Shown: positions 40,996 to 49,781 of the stretch, piece by piece | Layout of the letters: each line of letters opens with the position of its first letter | Position numbering within the stretch: the first letter of the stretch is position 1 | The notes under the pieces: model-generated | Database searches by the model: none | What the model was told of the DNA's origin: nothing | Seen by the model: only the letters and a program-made list of their open reading frames with translations | Source: Comamonas testosteroni TK102 | Lineage (GTDB): Bacteria > Pseudomonadota > Gammaproteobacteria > Burkholderiales > Burkholderiaceae_C | Reading direction: 5' to 3' | Assembly (NCBI RefSeq): GCF_000739375.1 | Contig: NZ_CP006704.1 | Coordinates: 1,922,001-1,986,000 of the forward strand | DNA length: 64,000 bases | Position numbers and translations under genes: made by a program

Positions 40996-42285
40996 ATGTT
41001 GACGGCCATTCTGATTTTCATCTTCACCTTGACGCTGGTCATCTGGCAGCCACGCGGCCTTGGCATTGGCTGGAGCGCCTCGATGGGAGCCGGTATCGCG
41101 CTGCTGCTGGGGGTTGTGCATCTTTCTGATATTCCGGTGGTCTGGAATATCGTCTGGAATGCCACGGCGACCTTTGTCGCCGTCATCATCATCAGCCTTT
41201 TGCTGGATGAGGCCGGATTCTTTGAATGGGCCGCGCTGCACTTTGCCCGCTGGGGTGGGGGGAGCGGAGTCAAGCTGTTTGCTTTCATCGTGCTGCTGGG
41301 TGCCGCCGTTTCGGCCCTGTTTGCCAATGACGGAGCCGCCCTGATTCTCACGCCCATCGTGATGGCCATGCTGCTGGCGCTGGGCTTTTCTGCGGCAGCA
41401 ACGCTGGCGTTTGTCATGGCCGCCGGATTTATTGCCGACACGGCCAGCCTGCCGCTGATCGTCTCCAATCTGGTGAATATCGTCTCCGCCGACTTTTTCA
41501 AGATTGGCTTCAACGACTACGCATCGGTGATGGTGCCGGTCAACATCGTCTCGGTCCTGGCCAGCCTCGGGGTGCTGCTGCTGTTTTTCCGACGCGATAT
41601 TCCTGCCTTCTACGACATGGCCCAGCTCAAGCAGCCATCGGCTGCGATCAAGGATCTGGCCACCTTCCAGGCTGGTTGGGCCGTGCTGGTCTTGCTTCTG
41701 GTCGGCTTCTTCGCTCTGGAGCCTCTGGGCGTTCCCGTCAGTGCCGTGGCCGCCGTGGGGGCTGCGATCTTGCTGGCGGTGGCTGCGCGCGGCCATGCCA
41801 TCAGCACCAGGAAGGTGCTTCATGGCGCTCCATGGCAGATCGTGGTGTTCTCGCTGGGTATGTATCTGGTGGTCTACGGGCTGCGCAACGCGGGCCTTAC
41901 GGATGTCATCGCCGTGTTGCTGAATCAGTTTGCAGCCGGTGGTGTATGGACCGCATCACTGGGCACAGGCGTGCTGTCTGCGGTGCTGTCTTCCATCATG
42001 AACAACATGCCCACAGTCTTGATCGGAGCCTTGTCCATCGATGCCTCCGTGGCCAGCGGGGCGGTCAAGGAGGCCATGGTGTACGCCAATGTGATTGGCT
42101 GCGATCTGGGGCCCAAAATCACGCCGATTGGCAGCCTGGCCACGCTCCTTTGGCTGCATGTGCTCGCCAAGAAGGGCACAACGATTGGCTGGGGCTACTA
42201 CCTCAAAGTCGGTGCGGTGCTGACCATGCCCGTGCTGCTCATCACACTTGCAGCGCTGGCCCTGCGGCTCAGCGTGGCGTCATGA
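40996..42285 (+). CDS. arsB: Arsenite efflux transporter ArsB, 429 aa
   Basis: The 429-residue protein is all membrane helices with ArsB landmarks: [20 protein letters not shown] at the start, [56 protein letters not shown] and [20 protein letters not shown]. It exports arsenite and antimonite, using the proton gradient. No arsA ATPase gene is present. GAGGAG precedes the ATG at 40996, 26 bases after arsR. Confidence 0.95.
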   Translation: MLTAILIFIFTLTLVIWQPRGLGIGWSASMGAGIALLLGVVHLSDIPVVWNIVWNATATFVAVIIISLLLDEAGFFEWAALHFARWGGGSGVKLFAFIVLLGAAVSALFANDGAALILTPIVMAMLLALGFSAAATLAFVMAAGFIADTASLPLIVSNLVNIVSADFFKIGFNDYASVMVPVNIVSVLASLGVLLLFFRRDIPAFYDMAQLKQPSAAIKDLATFQAGWAVLVLLLVGFFALEPLGVPVSAVAAVGAAILLAVAARGHAISTRKVLHGAPWQIVVFSLGMYLVVYGLRNAGLTDVIAVLLNQFAAGGVWTASLGTGVLSAVLSSIMNNMPTVLIGALSIDASVASGAVKEAMVYANVIGCDLGPKITPIGSLATLLWLHVLAKKGTTIGWGYYLKVGAVLTMPVLLITLAALALRLSVAS

Positions 42286-42310
42286 ACCTTTGCAACGGAA
42301 ATAGTGCGCT

Positions 42311-42742
42311 ATGAGTGACATCACGATTTATCACAACCCTGCTTGCGGCACCTCTCGCAATGTACTTGCCCTGATCCGCAACAGCGGGGAGGAGCCCAAG
42401 GTCATTGAGTACCTCAAGACGCCTCCTGATTGCGCCACCCTGGTGGGCCTGATCCAAGCCATGGGCATGCCTGTGCGCGATGTGTTGCGCCAAAAAGGTA
42501 CGCCTTATGACGAACTGGGCCTTGGCGATCCTCAATGGACCGACGAGCAACTGGTGGACTTCATGCTGCAGCATCCCGTCCTGATCAATCGGCCGATAGT
42601 GGTCACCCCTCTGGGAACCCGCTTGTGCCGTCCCTCGGAGGCCGTACTGGACATCCTGCCGCAGCCTCAACAGGCCGCATTTTCCAAAGAAGACGGGGAA
42701 GCCGTCATTGACTCGAAAGGAAATCGAATTGGCAAGCTCTGA
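42311..42742 (+). CDS. arsC: Arsenate reductase ArsC (glutaredoxin-dependent), 143 aa
   Basis: [20 protein letters not shown] holds the catalytic Cys of the glutaredoxin-coupled type, with [14 protein letters not shown] and [20 protein letters not shown] carrying the arginines that bind arsenate. It converts arsenate to arsenite for ArsB. It starts 25 bases after arsB and its end overlaps arsH. Confidence 0.95.
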   Translation: MSDITIYHNPACGTSRNVLALIRNSGEEPKVIEYLKTPPDCATLVGLIQAMGMPVRDVLRQKGTPYDELGLGDPQWTDEQLVDFMLQHPVLINRPIVVTPLGTRLCRPSEAVLDILPQPQQAAFSKEDGEAVIDSKGNRIGKL

Positions 42743-43445
42743 TCTACCGAATCTGGACGAACAAGTATTTGAAAAGCCCAGCCTGGAAGGCTTGCTGCCC
42801 GCACAACGTGCTGCGCATGCGCCGCGCATTCTGCTGCTGTATGGCTCGGTTCGCGACCGCTCCTATAGCCGACTGCTGACCGAAGAGGCCGCGCGCCTGC
42901 TGCGCAAGATGGGTGCCGAGACCAGGATCTTCGATCCGCGTGGCCTGCCGCAACCCGACGGAGCCCCTGACGATCACCCAAAGGTCAAGGAACTGCGTGA
43001 GCTGGCTGTGTGGGCCGAGGGTATGGTCTGGACGTCTCCTGAGCGTCATGGTGCGATGAGCAGCATCCTCAAAGCGCAGATAGACTGGATCCCTTTGTCC
43101 GCTGGTGCTGTGCGACCGACGCAAGGCAAGACGTTGGCGGTGATGCAAGTCTCGGGTGGCTCGCAGTCCTTCAATGCGGTCAACCAGATGCGGGTACTGG
43201 GCCGGTGGATGCGCATGATCACCATCCCCAATCAGTCCTCCGTTGCCAAGGCATTCGCCGAGTTCGATGAGGCCGGCCGGATGAAGCCTTCTTCATACTA
43301 CGAGCGAGTGGTGGATGTGATGGAAGAGCTGGTCAAGTTCACGCTGCTGACGCGAGACTGTTCGGACTACCTGGTGGATCGATATAGCGAGCGCCGTGAA
43401 AGTGCTGAAGAGCTGTCCAAACGGGTCAACCAGCGAAGCATTTGA
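42729..43445 (+). CDS. arsH: ArsH organoarsenical/flavin oxidoreductase, 238 aa
   Basis: The NADPH-dependent FMN reductase fold is seen in [60 protein letters not shown] and [20 protein letters not shown]. ArsH oxidises trivalent organoarsenicals. The TTG at 42729 with AAAGG at 42716-42720 is the likely start, overlapping arsC by 14 bases; another TTG at 42708 is possible. It is the last gene of the operon. Confidence 0.92.
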   Translation: MASSDLPNLDEQVFEKPSLEGLLPAQRAAHAPRILLLYGSVRDRSYSRLLTEEAARLLRKMGAETRIFDPRGLPQPDGAPDDHPKVKELRELAVWAEGMVWTSPERHGAMSSILKAQIDWIPLSAGAVRPTQGKTLAVMQVSGGSQSFNAVNQMRVLGRWMRMITIPNQSSVAKAFAEFDEAGRMKPSSYYERVVDVMEELVKFTLLTRDCSDYLVDRYSERRESAEELSKRVNQRSI

Positions 43446-43464
43446 GCGATACCGGCGTATAGAC

Positions 43465-43500
43465 AAAAGGCCTTGGGTTTTGCAACCCAAGGCCTTGTAT
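43465..43500. terminator. Terminator between arsH and tRNA-Pro
   Basis: AAGGCCTTGGGTT (43467-43479) pairs with AACCCAAGGCCTT (43484-43496) over a four-base loop. On the minus strand it is followed by TTTGTCT, so it serves the tRNA; on the plus strand it ends the ars operon with a weaker tail. Confidence 0.75.
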
Positions 43501-43504
43501 CGTT

Positions 43505-43581
43505 TGGTCGGAGCGGCGGGATTCGAACTCGCGACCCTCTGCTCCCAAAGCAGATGCGCTACCAAGCTGCGCTACGCTCCG
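43505..43581 (-). tRNA. tRNA-Pro (anticodon TGG)
   Basis: The 77-base minus-strand sequence folds as a full cloverleaf: acceptor CGGAGCG/CGCTCCG, anticodon loop TTTGGGA (anticodon TGG), T-loop GTTCGAATC and an encoded CCA end. The acceptor stem pairs fully. Confidence 0.95.
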
Positions 43582-43784
43582 AAGGGTGTTAATATAGCGC
43601 TAAATCGGGCTCGAAAATTTGAAATTCCTGTTTCAGTTTGACGCAAAGAGATATTTCGATGATGCCTTGCATTGCATCAGGTACTCGTTTGTTGCGCTGA
43701 CGTCGTGTCGCATGGTGTCCGTTGCAACTGCAGAAATCGCATCAATTTTGCACCGATGCCTTGCAAGCCGCTTAGAATAAGAGG

Positions 43785-43812
43785 CTAACGCGGGTTCAAT
43801 TCCCGACAGCCA
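43785..43812 (+). other. tRNA-like T-arm shard
   Basis: The sequence CGCGGGTTCAATTCCCG has a T-stem and T-loop pattern, followed by ACAGCC and then a terminator hairpin. No matching 5' half was found upstream, so it looks like the 3' remnant of a tRNA gene. Chance is not excluded. Confidence 0.35.
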
Positions 43813-43818
43813 TTTTTC

Positions 43819-43845
43819 AACAACCCAGCTTTGCTGGGTTGTTTC
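43819..43845 (+). terminator. Hairpin terminator after the tRNA-like shard
   Basis: AACAACCCAGC (43819-43829) and GCTGGGTTGTT (43833-43843) pair over a three-base loop and are followed by TT. It supports the view that a tRNA gene once ended here. Confidence 0.6.
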
Positions 43846-43852
43846 AGTCAAA

Positions 43853-43929
43853 CTGCCCGTAGCTCAGTTGGATAGAGCAACAGCCTTCTAAGCTGTGGGT
43901 CACAGGTTCGATCCCTGTCGGGCAGGCCA
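43853..43929 (+). tRNA. tRNA-Arg (anticodon TCT)
   Basis: The 77-base cloverleaf has acceptor CTGCCCG/CGGGCAG, D-loop AGCTCAGTTGGATAGAGC, anticodon loop CTTCTAA (anticodon TCT), T-arm CAGGTTCGATCCCTG and encoded CCA. Confidence 0.95.
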
Positions 43930-43932
43930 CAT

Positions 43933-43980
43933 GAACCAAAAAATCCATTCATGCAATTGCATGAATGGATTTTTTGGTTC
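43933..43980. terminator. Perfect 48-bp palindrome, bidirectional terminator
   Basis: The 24-base left arm (43933-43956) is repeated exactly inverted at 43957-43980, with no spacer. The arms contain AAAAAA and TTTTTT, so it works as a terminator both for tRNA-Arg and for the convergent M14 gene (stop at 44038). A palindrome this long without mismatch is unusual. Confidence 0.8.
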
Positions 43981-44037
43981 TGTATCAGCGGTTTGCCGCA
44001 GAGTGTTTTGACAGCTCTGCGATCCTGGCTTACGTTT

Positions 44038-45708
44038 TTATTCCATTTCTTCTTCAAAAACGACCGACGGTGCAGCGACGACACGTGCAATGTCTGTGGG
44101 TGCCGTAATCAGGCTTTTGCTTACATAGCTGAAGGGTGTGTCGGGCTCCAGGGCTGCAGTCGCCAAATGGGCTTTTGCCTGGTTGAGGGTGATGTAGTAG
44201 CTGCCCATGGGTGCTTCAATGGCGCCGCGCGTCAGCACGGGGGTGTTGCTGCCGGAGCGGGAAGGAGTGTAGTTTTCTGCAAGCATCTGGCCAGATTCCG
44301 CAATCTGCATGACTTGCACTCCCTGCAGGCGCAAACGGTCGACGGCTCTCGCGGAGTCAGCGGACAGCCAGTAGCCGCATGGGCGGTGACGGCTTTGCTC
44401 GGGCTTGATGCTCAGCGACGAGTTCCAGTCGACACGAGCCTCGATTTCCTGACCGGAGTCGGCCTGCAGCATGTGGATGGTGCGCTGCTCGGGGGTCTGC
44501 CTGGCCTGGATAGTCAGAGTGCTGCGGCAAGCGAGAGCGGAAATGTCGCGGGAGACGAAGGACTCGACCTGCTTCAGATTTTTCGATTTCTCTGCCGTTG
44601 CACGCAAGGCAGCCGTTGCTGCAGTGACCAGACTGTGCACACGACGCTGAATATGCAGGCGGTCCAGATCGGAGCCGCGGCTGGCGATGAGCAGGGCAAC
44701 AGAGTTTTTCAGGCTACTGGTGTTGGCGAGGGTGTCCGCAGTCAAGTCGGCCATGGACAGCGACTTGTCCTCAGGCTGAGCGCTGGGCTGAAAAAACCAT
44801 TCATTGCTGAGCTCTGCCTGCTTGAGTGCGTTGCGTACAGGCAGGCTGAACCACTCTCGTGCAGCCTTGTTGACGAACTCGTGTGCATTGGCCGTGGCCG
44901 CGGGTTGCAGCAGCACATCGTAGCGCTGCACAGCCTGAAACTTCTGCAGCAGCACGCCTGCCGCAGCGAATTCACGCAAGTCAATCACAGCAGCCGGGCG
45001 GTAGTTGCGGGTCAGGCGAGCGAGGGCCTGTGCCTCCGGAGTGCTGAGCAGCAGATGATCGTGAACAAGGTCTGTGCCGTCTGCCGTAACGTGGCTGGCC
45101 GAGCCCGCCGCATCAGGGTTGGCCCGGGGCAAGATGATGATGTTGATCTGTTGCAGCAATGGCGCCAGCAGGCCGCCCTGGCCCAATTCGCGTGCGACGA
45201 CCAGCAAGGCTTCTGTGCTGGCGGGTTCGTCGCCACGTTGGCCGCCGACCAGCAGAACCGTGGGTTTGTCGTTGCTGTTGATGGCTGTTGCCTGCGTGCT
45301 TTGGCCCCGTGTGGCAATAAGGGCTTGAATCGGTAGCCCTCGTTGAGAGGTGCCGATGGTGACAGTGGACAGCTGGGACCCGTTGCTGGCTTTGCTGCTC
45401 ACAGATTGCAGCCATGCAGAAATTTCTGTCTGTGTGCTGAACTGCTGTCGTCCGTTGCCCAGACCCGGTGTGTCGTAGAGCGTGGTGGGGTCGGGGAAGC
45501 GAGACTCGATGGCAGGGTTATAGGGCAGTGATGTCAGCTGTGGTGAAGGGGGAACCGGCTGGCTGACCGTTGAGGGAGGAGTGGGTGAAGTGGCCGCTGG
45601 GGCGTTCGCAGTCGGTGCCGGGCCTGACATGCCAGTCCAGGGCTGCAACTGCACATTGGCACAGGCCGTCAACAGCACTGCCGAGCCCACTATCGTCAGC
45701 TTGAGCAT
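44038..45708 (-). CDS. M14 carboxypeptidase-like lipoprotein, probably inactive, 556 aa
   Basis: The start at 45708 gives MLKLTIVGSAVLLTACANVQ, with lipobox LTAC (Cys16); a longer frame from 45774 is possible. After a Pro/Thr-rich linker, the M14 peptidase-like region runs about 100-350: VGGQRGDEPASTEALLV, LPRANPDAAGSASHV, VHDHLLLSTPEAQALARL and VIDLREFAAAG. In active M14 enzymes the first motif is HxxE and the last region has a zinc-binding His (DxHE); here both His are Arg (R158 and R245), and NR is replaced by VH (215-216). It is thus likely a non-catalytic relative. The C-terminal 200 residues are unrecognised. Confidence 0.75.
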   Translation of the reverse strand: MLKLTIVGSAVLLTACANVQLQPWTGMSGPAPTANAPAATSPTPPSTVSQPVPPSPQLTSLPYNPAIESRFPDPTTLYDTPGLGNGRQQFSTQTEISAWLQSVSSKASNGSQLSTVTIGTSQRGLPIQALIATRGQSTQATAINSNDKPTVLLVGGQRGDEPASTEALLVVARELGQGGLLAPLLQQINIIILPRANPDAAGSASHVTADGTDLVHDHLLLSTPEAQALARLTRNYRPAAVIDLREFAAAGVLLQKFQAVQRYDVLLQPAATANAHEFVNKAAREWFSLPVRNALKQAELSNEWFFQPSAQPEDKSLSMADLTADTLANTSSLKNSVALLIASRGSDLDRLHIQRRVHSLVTAATAALRATAEKSKNLKQVESFVSRDISALACRSTLTIQARQTPEQRTIHMLQADSGQEIEARVDWNSSLSIKPEQSRHRPCGYWLSADSARAVDRLRLQGVQVMQIAESGQMLAENYTPSRSGSNTPVLTRGAIEAPMGSYYITLNQAKAHLATAALEPDTPFSYVSKSLITAPTDIARVVAAPSVVFEEEME

Positions 45709-45894
45709 GCTTTGAGTCCAGACGGACTGCGTGCGCTTGGCATGAGAGAAAACAGGCTTGGTGAGAAATGTCATAAGTTCAACGCAGATAAAAAGAACAT
45801 GCCAAGAGCGAAAGCTCAAGCTTCGCACATCTGGAGCCCATATTAGGTCGGCTGGCTTGCGATCGGCTGTCAGCGGGCAGCGATGCTGCAGCTG

Positions 45895-45936
45895 GAAAAA
45901 ACAGAAGGGCTGCAATATTGGAGATTGCAGCCCTTC
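45895..45936 (-). terminator. Terminator of rhlE
   Basis: On the minus strand GAAGGGCTGCAAT (45936-45924) and ATTGCAGCCCTTC (45916-45904) form a 13-base stem over a seven-base loop, followed by TGTTTTTTCC. It lies 50 bases after the rhlE stop. Confidence 0.8.
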
Positions 45937-45987
45937 GGGACGGTGGGCTGAAGGCGATTTCACGCCTTCAACCAAGGAGGCCGTGGA

Positions 45988-47808
45988 TTAACGGCTGTAA
46001 CCGCCGCCAAAGCCTCCACGGTTGCCACCGCGATTGCCTCCACCGAAGCCACCGCGACCGCCGCCAAAGCCGCCACGGCGACCACGGTCAGCCATGCTGT
46101 CCACGCTGGTGCGCATGGGGTCGGGCTGGCCACCGGCATTGCTGCCGCGCGCGCCGTTGTGGCGGGCATGGCCTTGCTGCGTGCCCAGGTGCGCATCGGC
46201 GCGGGGGGGCTGGTCGTCGTAGCGGTTGCCGCGTTCGCGATCACCGAGCTGGCGGGCGCCGCCGCGCTTGGGAGCGCGCTGCTGATCGTTGTTGCCCTGG
46301 GGGCGTGGAGCACGGTCGCTCGGGCCGAAGGAATTGCTGCGCTCTGTGCCGCGATCGGAGTTGCGTTCGCCGCGTTCGGCAGCTTGCTGGCCCTGGCCGC
46401 GCTGGTTGTTGACGCGGTTGTTGCTGCGGGGCTTGTGCTGGCGTGCGGGGTGTTGCGGTGCTTCACCTTCTGCTTCGCCTTGCTGGGCATCTCCAGCAGC
46501 AGGGCGACGGCCACCGCGGCCGCCGGTGGGCGCCTTGTTGGAGCGGATGCGCTCCATCATTTCCTGGCGGGCCGCCTTGGCCGCTGCCTGCATCACATCG
46601 CGGCTGGGAGGCTTGCCTGCGCCACCCCACAGAGTCTGGCGGCCCATGGCGATGGGTTCGGCGATTTCACCTTCTTCAGGGCCAAAGCCTTCGATGGGCT
46701 GCACCGGAATCTCCTGCTTGGTAAAGCGCTCGATATCCATCATGAAGCCTTCTTCGTCCATGCAGACCAGGCTGACTGCATTGCCTTCGCGGCCTGCGCG
46801 GCCGATACGGTGCACATAGTCTTCCGAGATATTGGGGATCTCGTAGTTGACCACGTTAGGCAGTTCGTCGATGTCGATGCCGCGGGCTGCAATATCTGTC
46901 GCCACAAGCGCTCGCAGCTCACCCGTCTTGAAGCCTTCCAAGGCCTGGGTGCGGGCACTCTGGCTCTTGTTGCCGTGCAAGGCCATGGCGGAAACGCCAT
47001 TCTTGGTCAGGTACTCGGCCACATTGTTGGCGCCAAACTTGGTGCGGGTGAAGACCAGCACCTGGCTCCAGTTGTTTTCCTGAATGATGTGCAGCAGTAC
47101 CTGCTTTTTCTTGCCGCGGCCCACGGGGTGGATCACCTGCTTGATGCGCTGCACGGTGGTGTTGCGCGGAGTGACCTGGATGGACTGGGGGTTGCGCAGC
47201 AGTCCGTTGGCCAGCTCACGGATCTCATCGCTGAAGGTGGCCGAGAACAGCAGGCTTTGCTTGTCCTTGGGCACCAGCGCCAAGACCTTCTTGACGTCAT
47301 GGATGAAGCCCATGTCTAGCATGCGGTCGGCTTCGTCCAGGATCAGCATTTCGACCGTGGACAGGTCCATAAAGCCCTGTCCGGCCAGGTCCAGCAGACG
47401 GCCGGGCGTGGCGACCAGAACGTCCACGCCTTTTTCAATGCGGGCGATCTGCGGCTTCATGCCCACGCCGCCGAAAATCACGGTCGAGGTGATGTCCAGA
47501 TACTTGGCATAGCCGCGCAGGTTTTCTTCCACCTGGGCCGCTAGTTCGCGAGTAGGGGTCAGCACCAGAGTGCGAATGCCCTTGCCGCCAAACTTGTTCT
47601 TGGGCGCAGTGCCGCTTGCCAGGCGCTGCAGCATGGGCAGCGTGAAGGCGGCTGTCTTGCCGGTTCCAGTCTGGGCGCCGGCCAGCAGATCGTGCCCGGC
47701 GAGAACCAGAGGGATGGCTTGTGCCTGAATGGGGGTCGGGTTTTCATAACCCTGTTCTTGCACGGCCTTCAGAATAGCTGGGGCCAGATTCAGTTCTTCA
47801 AATGTCAT
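45988..47808 (-). CDS. rhlE: DEAD-box RNA helicase RhlE, 606 aa
   Basis: The helicase core is complete: MTFEELNLAPAILKAVQEQG, NPTPIQAQAIP (Q motif), AGAQTGTGKTAAF, PTRELAAQV, VLVATPGRLLDL, LILDEADRMLDMGF (DEAD), LLFSATF, VLVFTRTK, ATDIAARGIDID and DYVHRIGRAGREG. It remodels RNA in ribosome assembly and decay. The C-terminal 220 residues are a disordered Arg/Gly/Asn/Gln-rich tail ending in GGFGGGRGGFGGGNRGG repeats, longer than in enteric homologues and typical of beta-proteobacteria. The ATG at 47808 is chosen over the TTG at 47826. Confidence 0.93.
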   Translation of the reverse strand: MTFEELNLAPAILKAVQEQGYENPTPIQAQAIPLVLAGHDLLAGAQTGTGKTAAFTLPMLQRLASGTAPKNKFGGKGIRTLVLTPTRELAAQVEENLRGYAKYLDITSTVIFGGVGMKPQIARIEKGVDVLVATPGRLLDLAGQGFMDLSTVEMLILDEADRMLDMGFIHDVKKVLALVPKDKQSLLFSATFSDEIRELANGLLRNPQSIQVTPRNTTVQRIKQVIHPVGRGKKKQVLLHIIQENNWSQVLVFTRTKFGANNVAEYLTKNGVSAMALHGNKSQSARTQALEGFKTGELRALVATDIAARGIDIDELPNVVNYEIPNISEDYVHRIGRAGREGNAVSLVCMDEEGFMMDIERFTKQEIPVQPIEGFGPEEGEIAEPIAMGRQTLWGGAGKPPSRDVMQAAAKAARQEMMERIRSNKAPTGGRGGRRPAAGDAQQGEAEGEAPQHPARQHKPRSNNRVNNQRGQGQQAAERGERNSDRGTERSNSFGPSDRAPRPQGNNDQQRAPKRGGARQLGDRERGNRYDDQPPRADAHLGTQQGHARHNGARGSNAGGQPDPMRTSVDSMADRGRRGGFGGGRGGFGGGNRGGNRGGFGGGYSR

Positions 47809-48071
47809 TGTGATCAATTGCGCCAATCCTGGGCGCGGGGTATCAGCCTGTCATGGCACCCGTGGGGTGCCTGGCCAGTTGTAGGCAGATAAGTTTGCGT
47901 GTTGGGAGCTTGGAAACGCTTCCTTTGTCCCCAGCTGAAGTGCTGCTGCAGCAGGCAACTGGACGCCTGTTGCGAGGGGTATTGTCGCATGCACCGATAA
48001 TCATGGTTTGATTGCCGTGTAAAGCGGCACACTTTTTTGCATAAATCCAAGTAACTCAAAGCATTTCGGAC

Positions 48072-49733
48072 ATGGCTCAATACGTTTTTTCGATGAACCA
48101 CCTGACCAAGACTGTGCCGCCCAAGCGCCAGATCTTGAAGGATATTTCACTGAGTTTCTTTCCAGGCGCGAAGATCGGCGTGCTGGGCCTGAACGGCTCT
48201 GGCAAGTCGTCGCTGCTGAAGATCATGGCTGGCGTGGACAAGGAATTCGAAGGCGAAGCCATCCCCATGGCCGGTCTGTCCATCGGTTATCTGCCCCAGG
48301 AGCCCCAGCTCAACCCCGAGCACACCGTGCGCCAGGCCGTGGAAGAAGCCATGGCGGCGGTGAACAACGCCAAGGCCCGTCTGGAAGAGGTGTACGCCGC
48401 TTACGCCGAAGAAGACGCTGACTTTGATGCGCTGGCTGCCGAGCAGGGCGAGTTGGAAGCCATCATTGCTGCCGCTGGCACCGACTCCGAGCACCAGCTG
48501 GAAATTGCTGCCGACGCGCTGCGTCTGCCCGCCTGGGATGCCATCGTGGGCCAGCTCTCCGGTGGTGAAAAGCGCCGAGTGGCACTGTGCAAGCTGCTGC
48601 TGTCCAAGCCAGACATGCTGCTGCTGGACGAGCCGACCAACCACTTGGACGCCGAATCCGTGGACTGGCTGGAGCAGTTTCTGCATCGCTTCTCCGGCAC
48701 CGTGGTGGCCATTACCCACGACCGCTACTTCCTTGATAACGCCGCCGAGTGGATTCTGGAACTGGACCGTGGACACGGCATTCCCTACAAGGGCAACTAC
48801 TCCGACTGGCTGATCCAGAAGGGCAACCGCCTGGAAGCCGAGCAAAAGGGCGAAGAAGCACGTGCCAAGGCCCTGAAGAAGGAACTGGAATGGGTACGCC
48901 AGAACGCCAAGGGGCGTCAGGCCAAGTCCAAGGCCCGTATTGCGCGCTTCGAAGAGCTGAGCGATTACGAATACCAGCAGCGCAACGAAACACAGGAAAT
49001 TTTCATTCCTGTGGCCGAGCGTCTGGGCTCCAAGGTCATCGAGTTCACCAATGTCTCCAAGTCCTTTGGTGACCGCATGCTGATCGACAACCTGTCGATG
49101 AATGTTCCGGCAGGTGCTATCGTCGGCATCATCGGCCCCAACGGCGCGGGTAAATCGACGCTGTTCAAGCTGATCGCGGGCAAGGAGCAGCCCGATTCCG
49201 GCACGGTGGACATCGGCCAGACTGTGAAGATGGCCTTTGTGGATCAGCATCGCGACGAACTGTCCAACGAAAAGACCGTCTGGGAAGATATCTCCGGCGG
49301 TCTTGACATGATCAATGTCGGCAAGTTCACCATGGCTTCCCGTGCTTACGCCGGGCGCTTCAATTTCAACGGCCAGGATCAGCAGAAAAAGGTCGGCAAC
49401 CTCTCCGGTGGTGAGCGCGGCCGTCTGCATCTGGCCAAGACCTTGATTCAGGGCGGCAACGTGCTGCTGCTGGACGAGCCCTCCAATGACCTGGACGTGG
49501 AAACTCTGCGTGCGCTGGAAGATGCGCTGCTGGAATATGCCGGTACCGTGATGGTCATCTCCCACGACCGTTGGTTCTTGGACCGTATTGCCACGCATAT
49601 CCTGGCCGCTGAAGGCGACTCGCAATGGGTTTTCTTTGATGGTAACTATCAGGAATATGAGGCTGATAAGAAGAAGCGACTGGGCGAAGAAGGCGCTGCA
49701 CCCAAGCGTGTTCGTTACAAGGCGTTGAAGTAA
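48072..49733 (+). CDS. ettA: ABC-F translation factor EttA, 553 aa
   Basis: Two ABC domains are fused: Walker A GLNGSGKSSLL and GPNGAGKSTLF, signatures QLSGGEKRRVALC and NLSGGERGRLHLA, Walker B MLLLDEPTNHLDAESVDWLE and VLLLDEPSNDLDVETLR. The linker carries EWVRQNAKGRQAKSKARIAR, typical of EttA. EttA gates the ribosome according to energy state through the E site. It has no membrane part. It is divergent from rhlE, with 260 bases between the start codons for promoters. Confidence 0.95.
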   Translation: MAQYVFSMNHLTKTVPPKRQILKDISLSFFPGAKIGVLGLNGSGKSSLLKIMAGVDKEFEGEAIPMAGLSIGYLPQEPQLNPEHTVRQAVEEAMAAVNNAKARLEEVYAAYAEEDADFDALAAEQGELEAIIAAAGTDSEHQLEIAADALRLPAWDAIVGQLSGGEKRRVALCKLLLSKPDMLLLDEPTNHLDAESVDWLEQFLHRFSGTVVAITHDRYFLDNAAEWILELDRGHGIPYKGNYSDWLIQKGNRLEAEQKGEEARAKALKKELEWVRQNAKGRQAKSKARIARFEELSDYEYQQRNETQEIFIPVAERLGSKVIEFTNVSKSFGDRMLIDNLSMNVPAGAIVGIIGPNGAGKSTLFKLIAGKEQPDSGTVDIGQTVKMAFVDQHRDELSNEKTVWEDISGGLDMINVGKFTMASRAYAGRFNFNGQDQQKKVGNLSGGERGRLHLAKTLIQGGNVLLLDEPSNDLDVETLRALEDALLEYAGTVMVISHDRWFLDRIATHILAAEGDSQWVFFDGNYQEYEADKKKRLGEEGAAPKRVRYKALK

Positions 49734-49745
49734 GCGACAAAATGA

Positions 49746-49763
49746 TTCCAGCCTCGGCTGGAA
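49746..49763 (+). terminator. Stem after ettA
   Basis: TTCCAGCC and GGCTGGAA form a tight stem directly after the ettA stop. No U-run follows, so termination strength is doubtful. Confidence 0.35.
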
Positions 49764-49781
49764 CGGGTATTCTTAGGGGCT

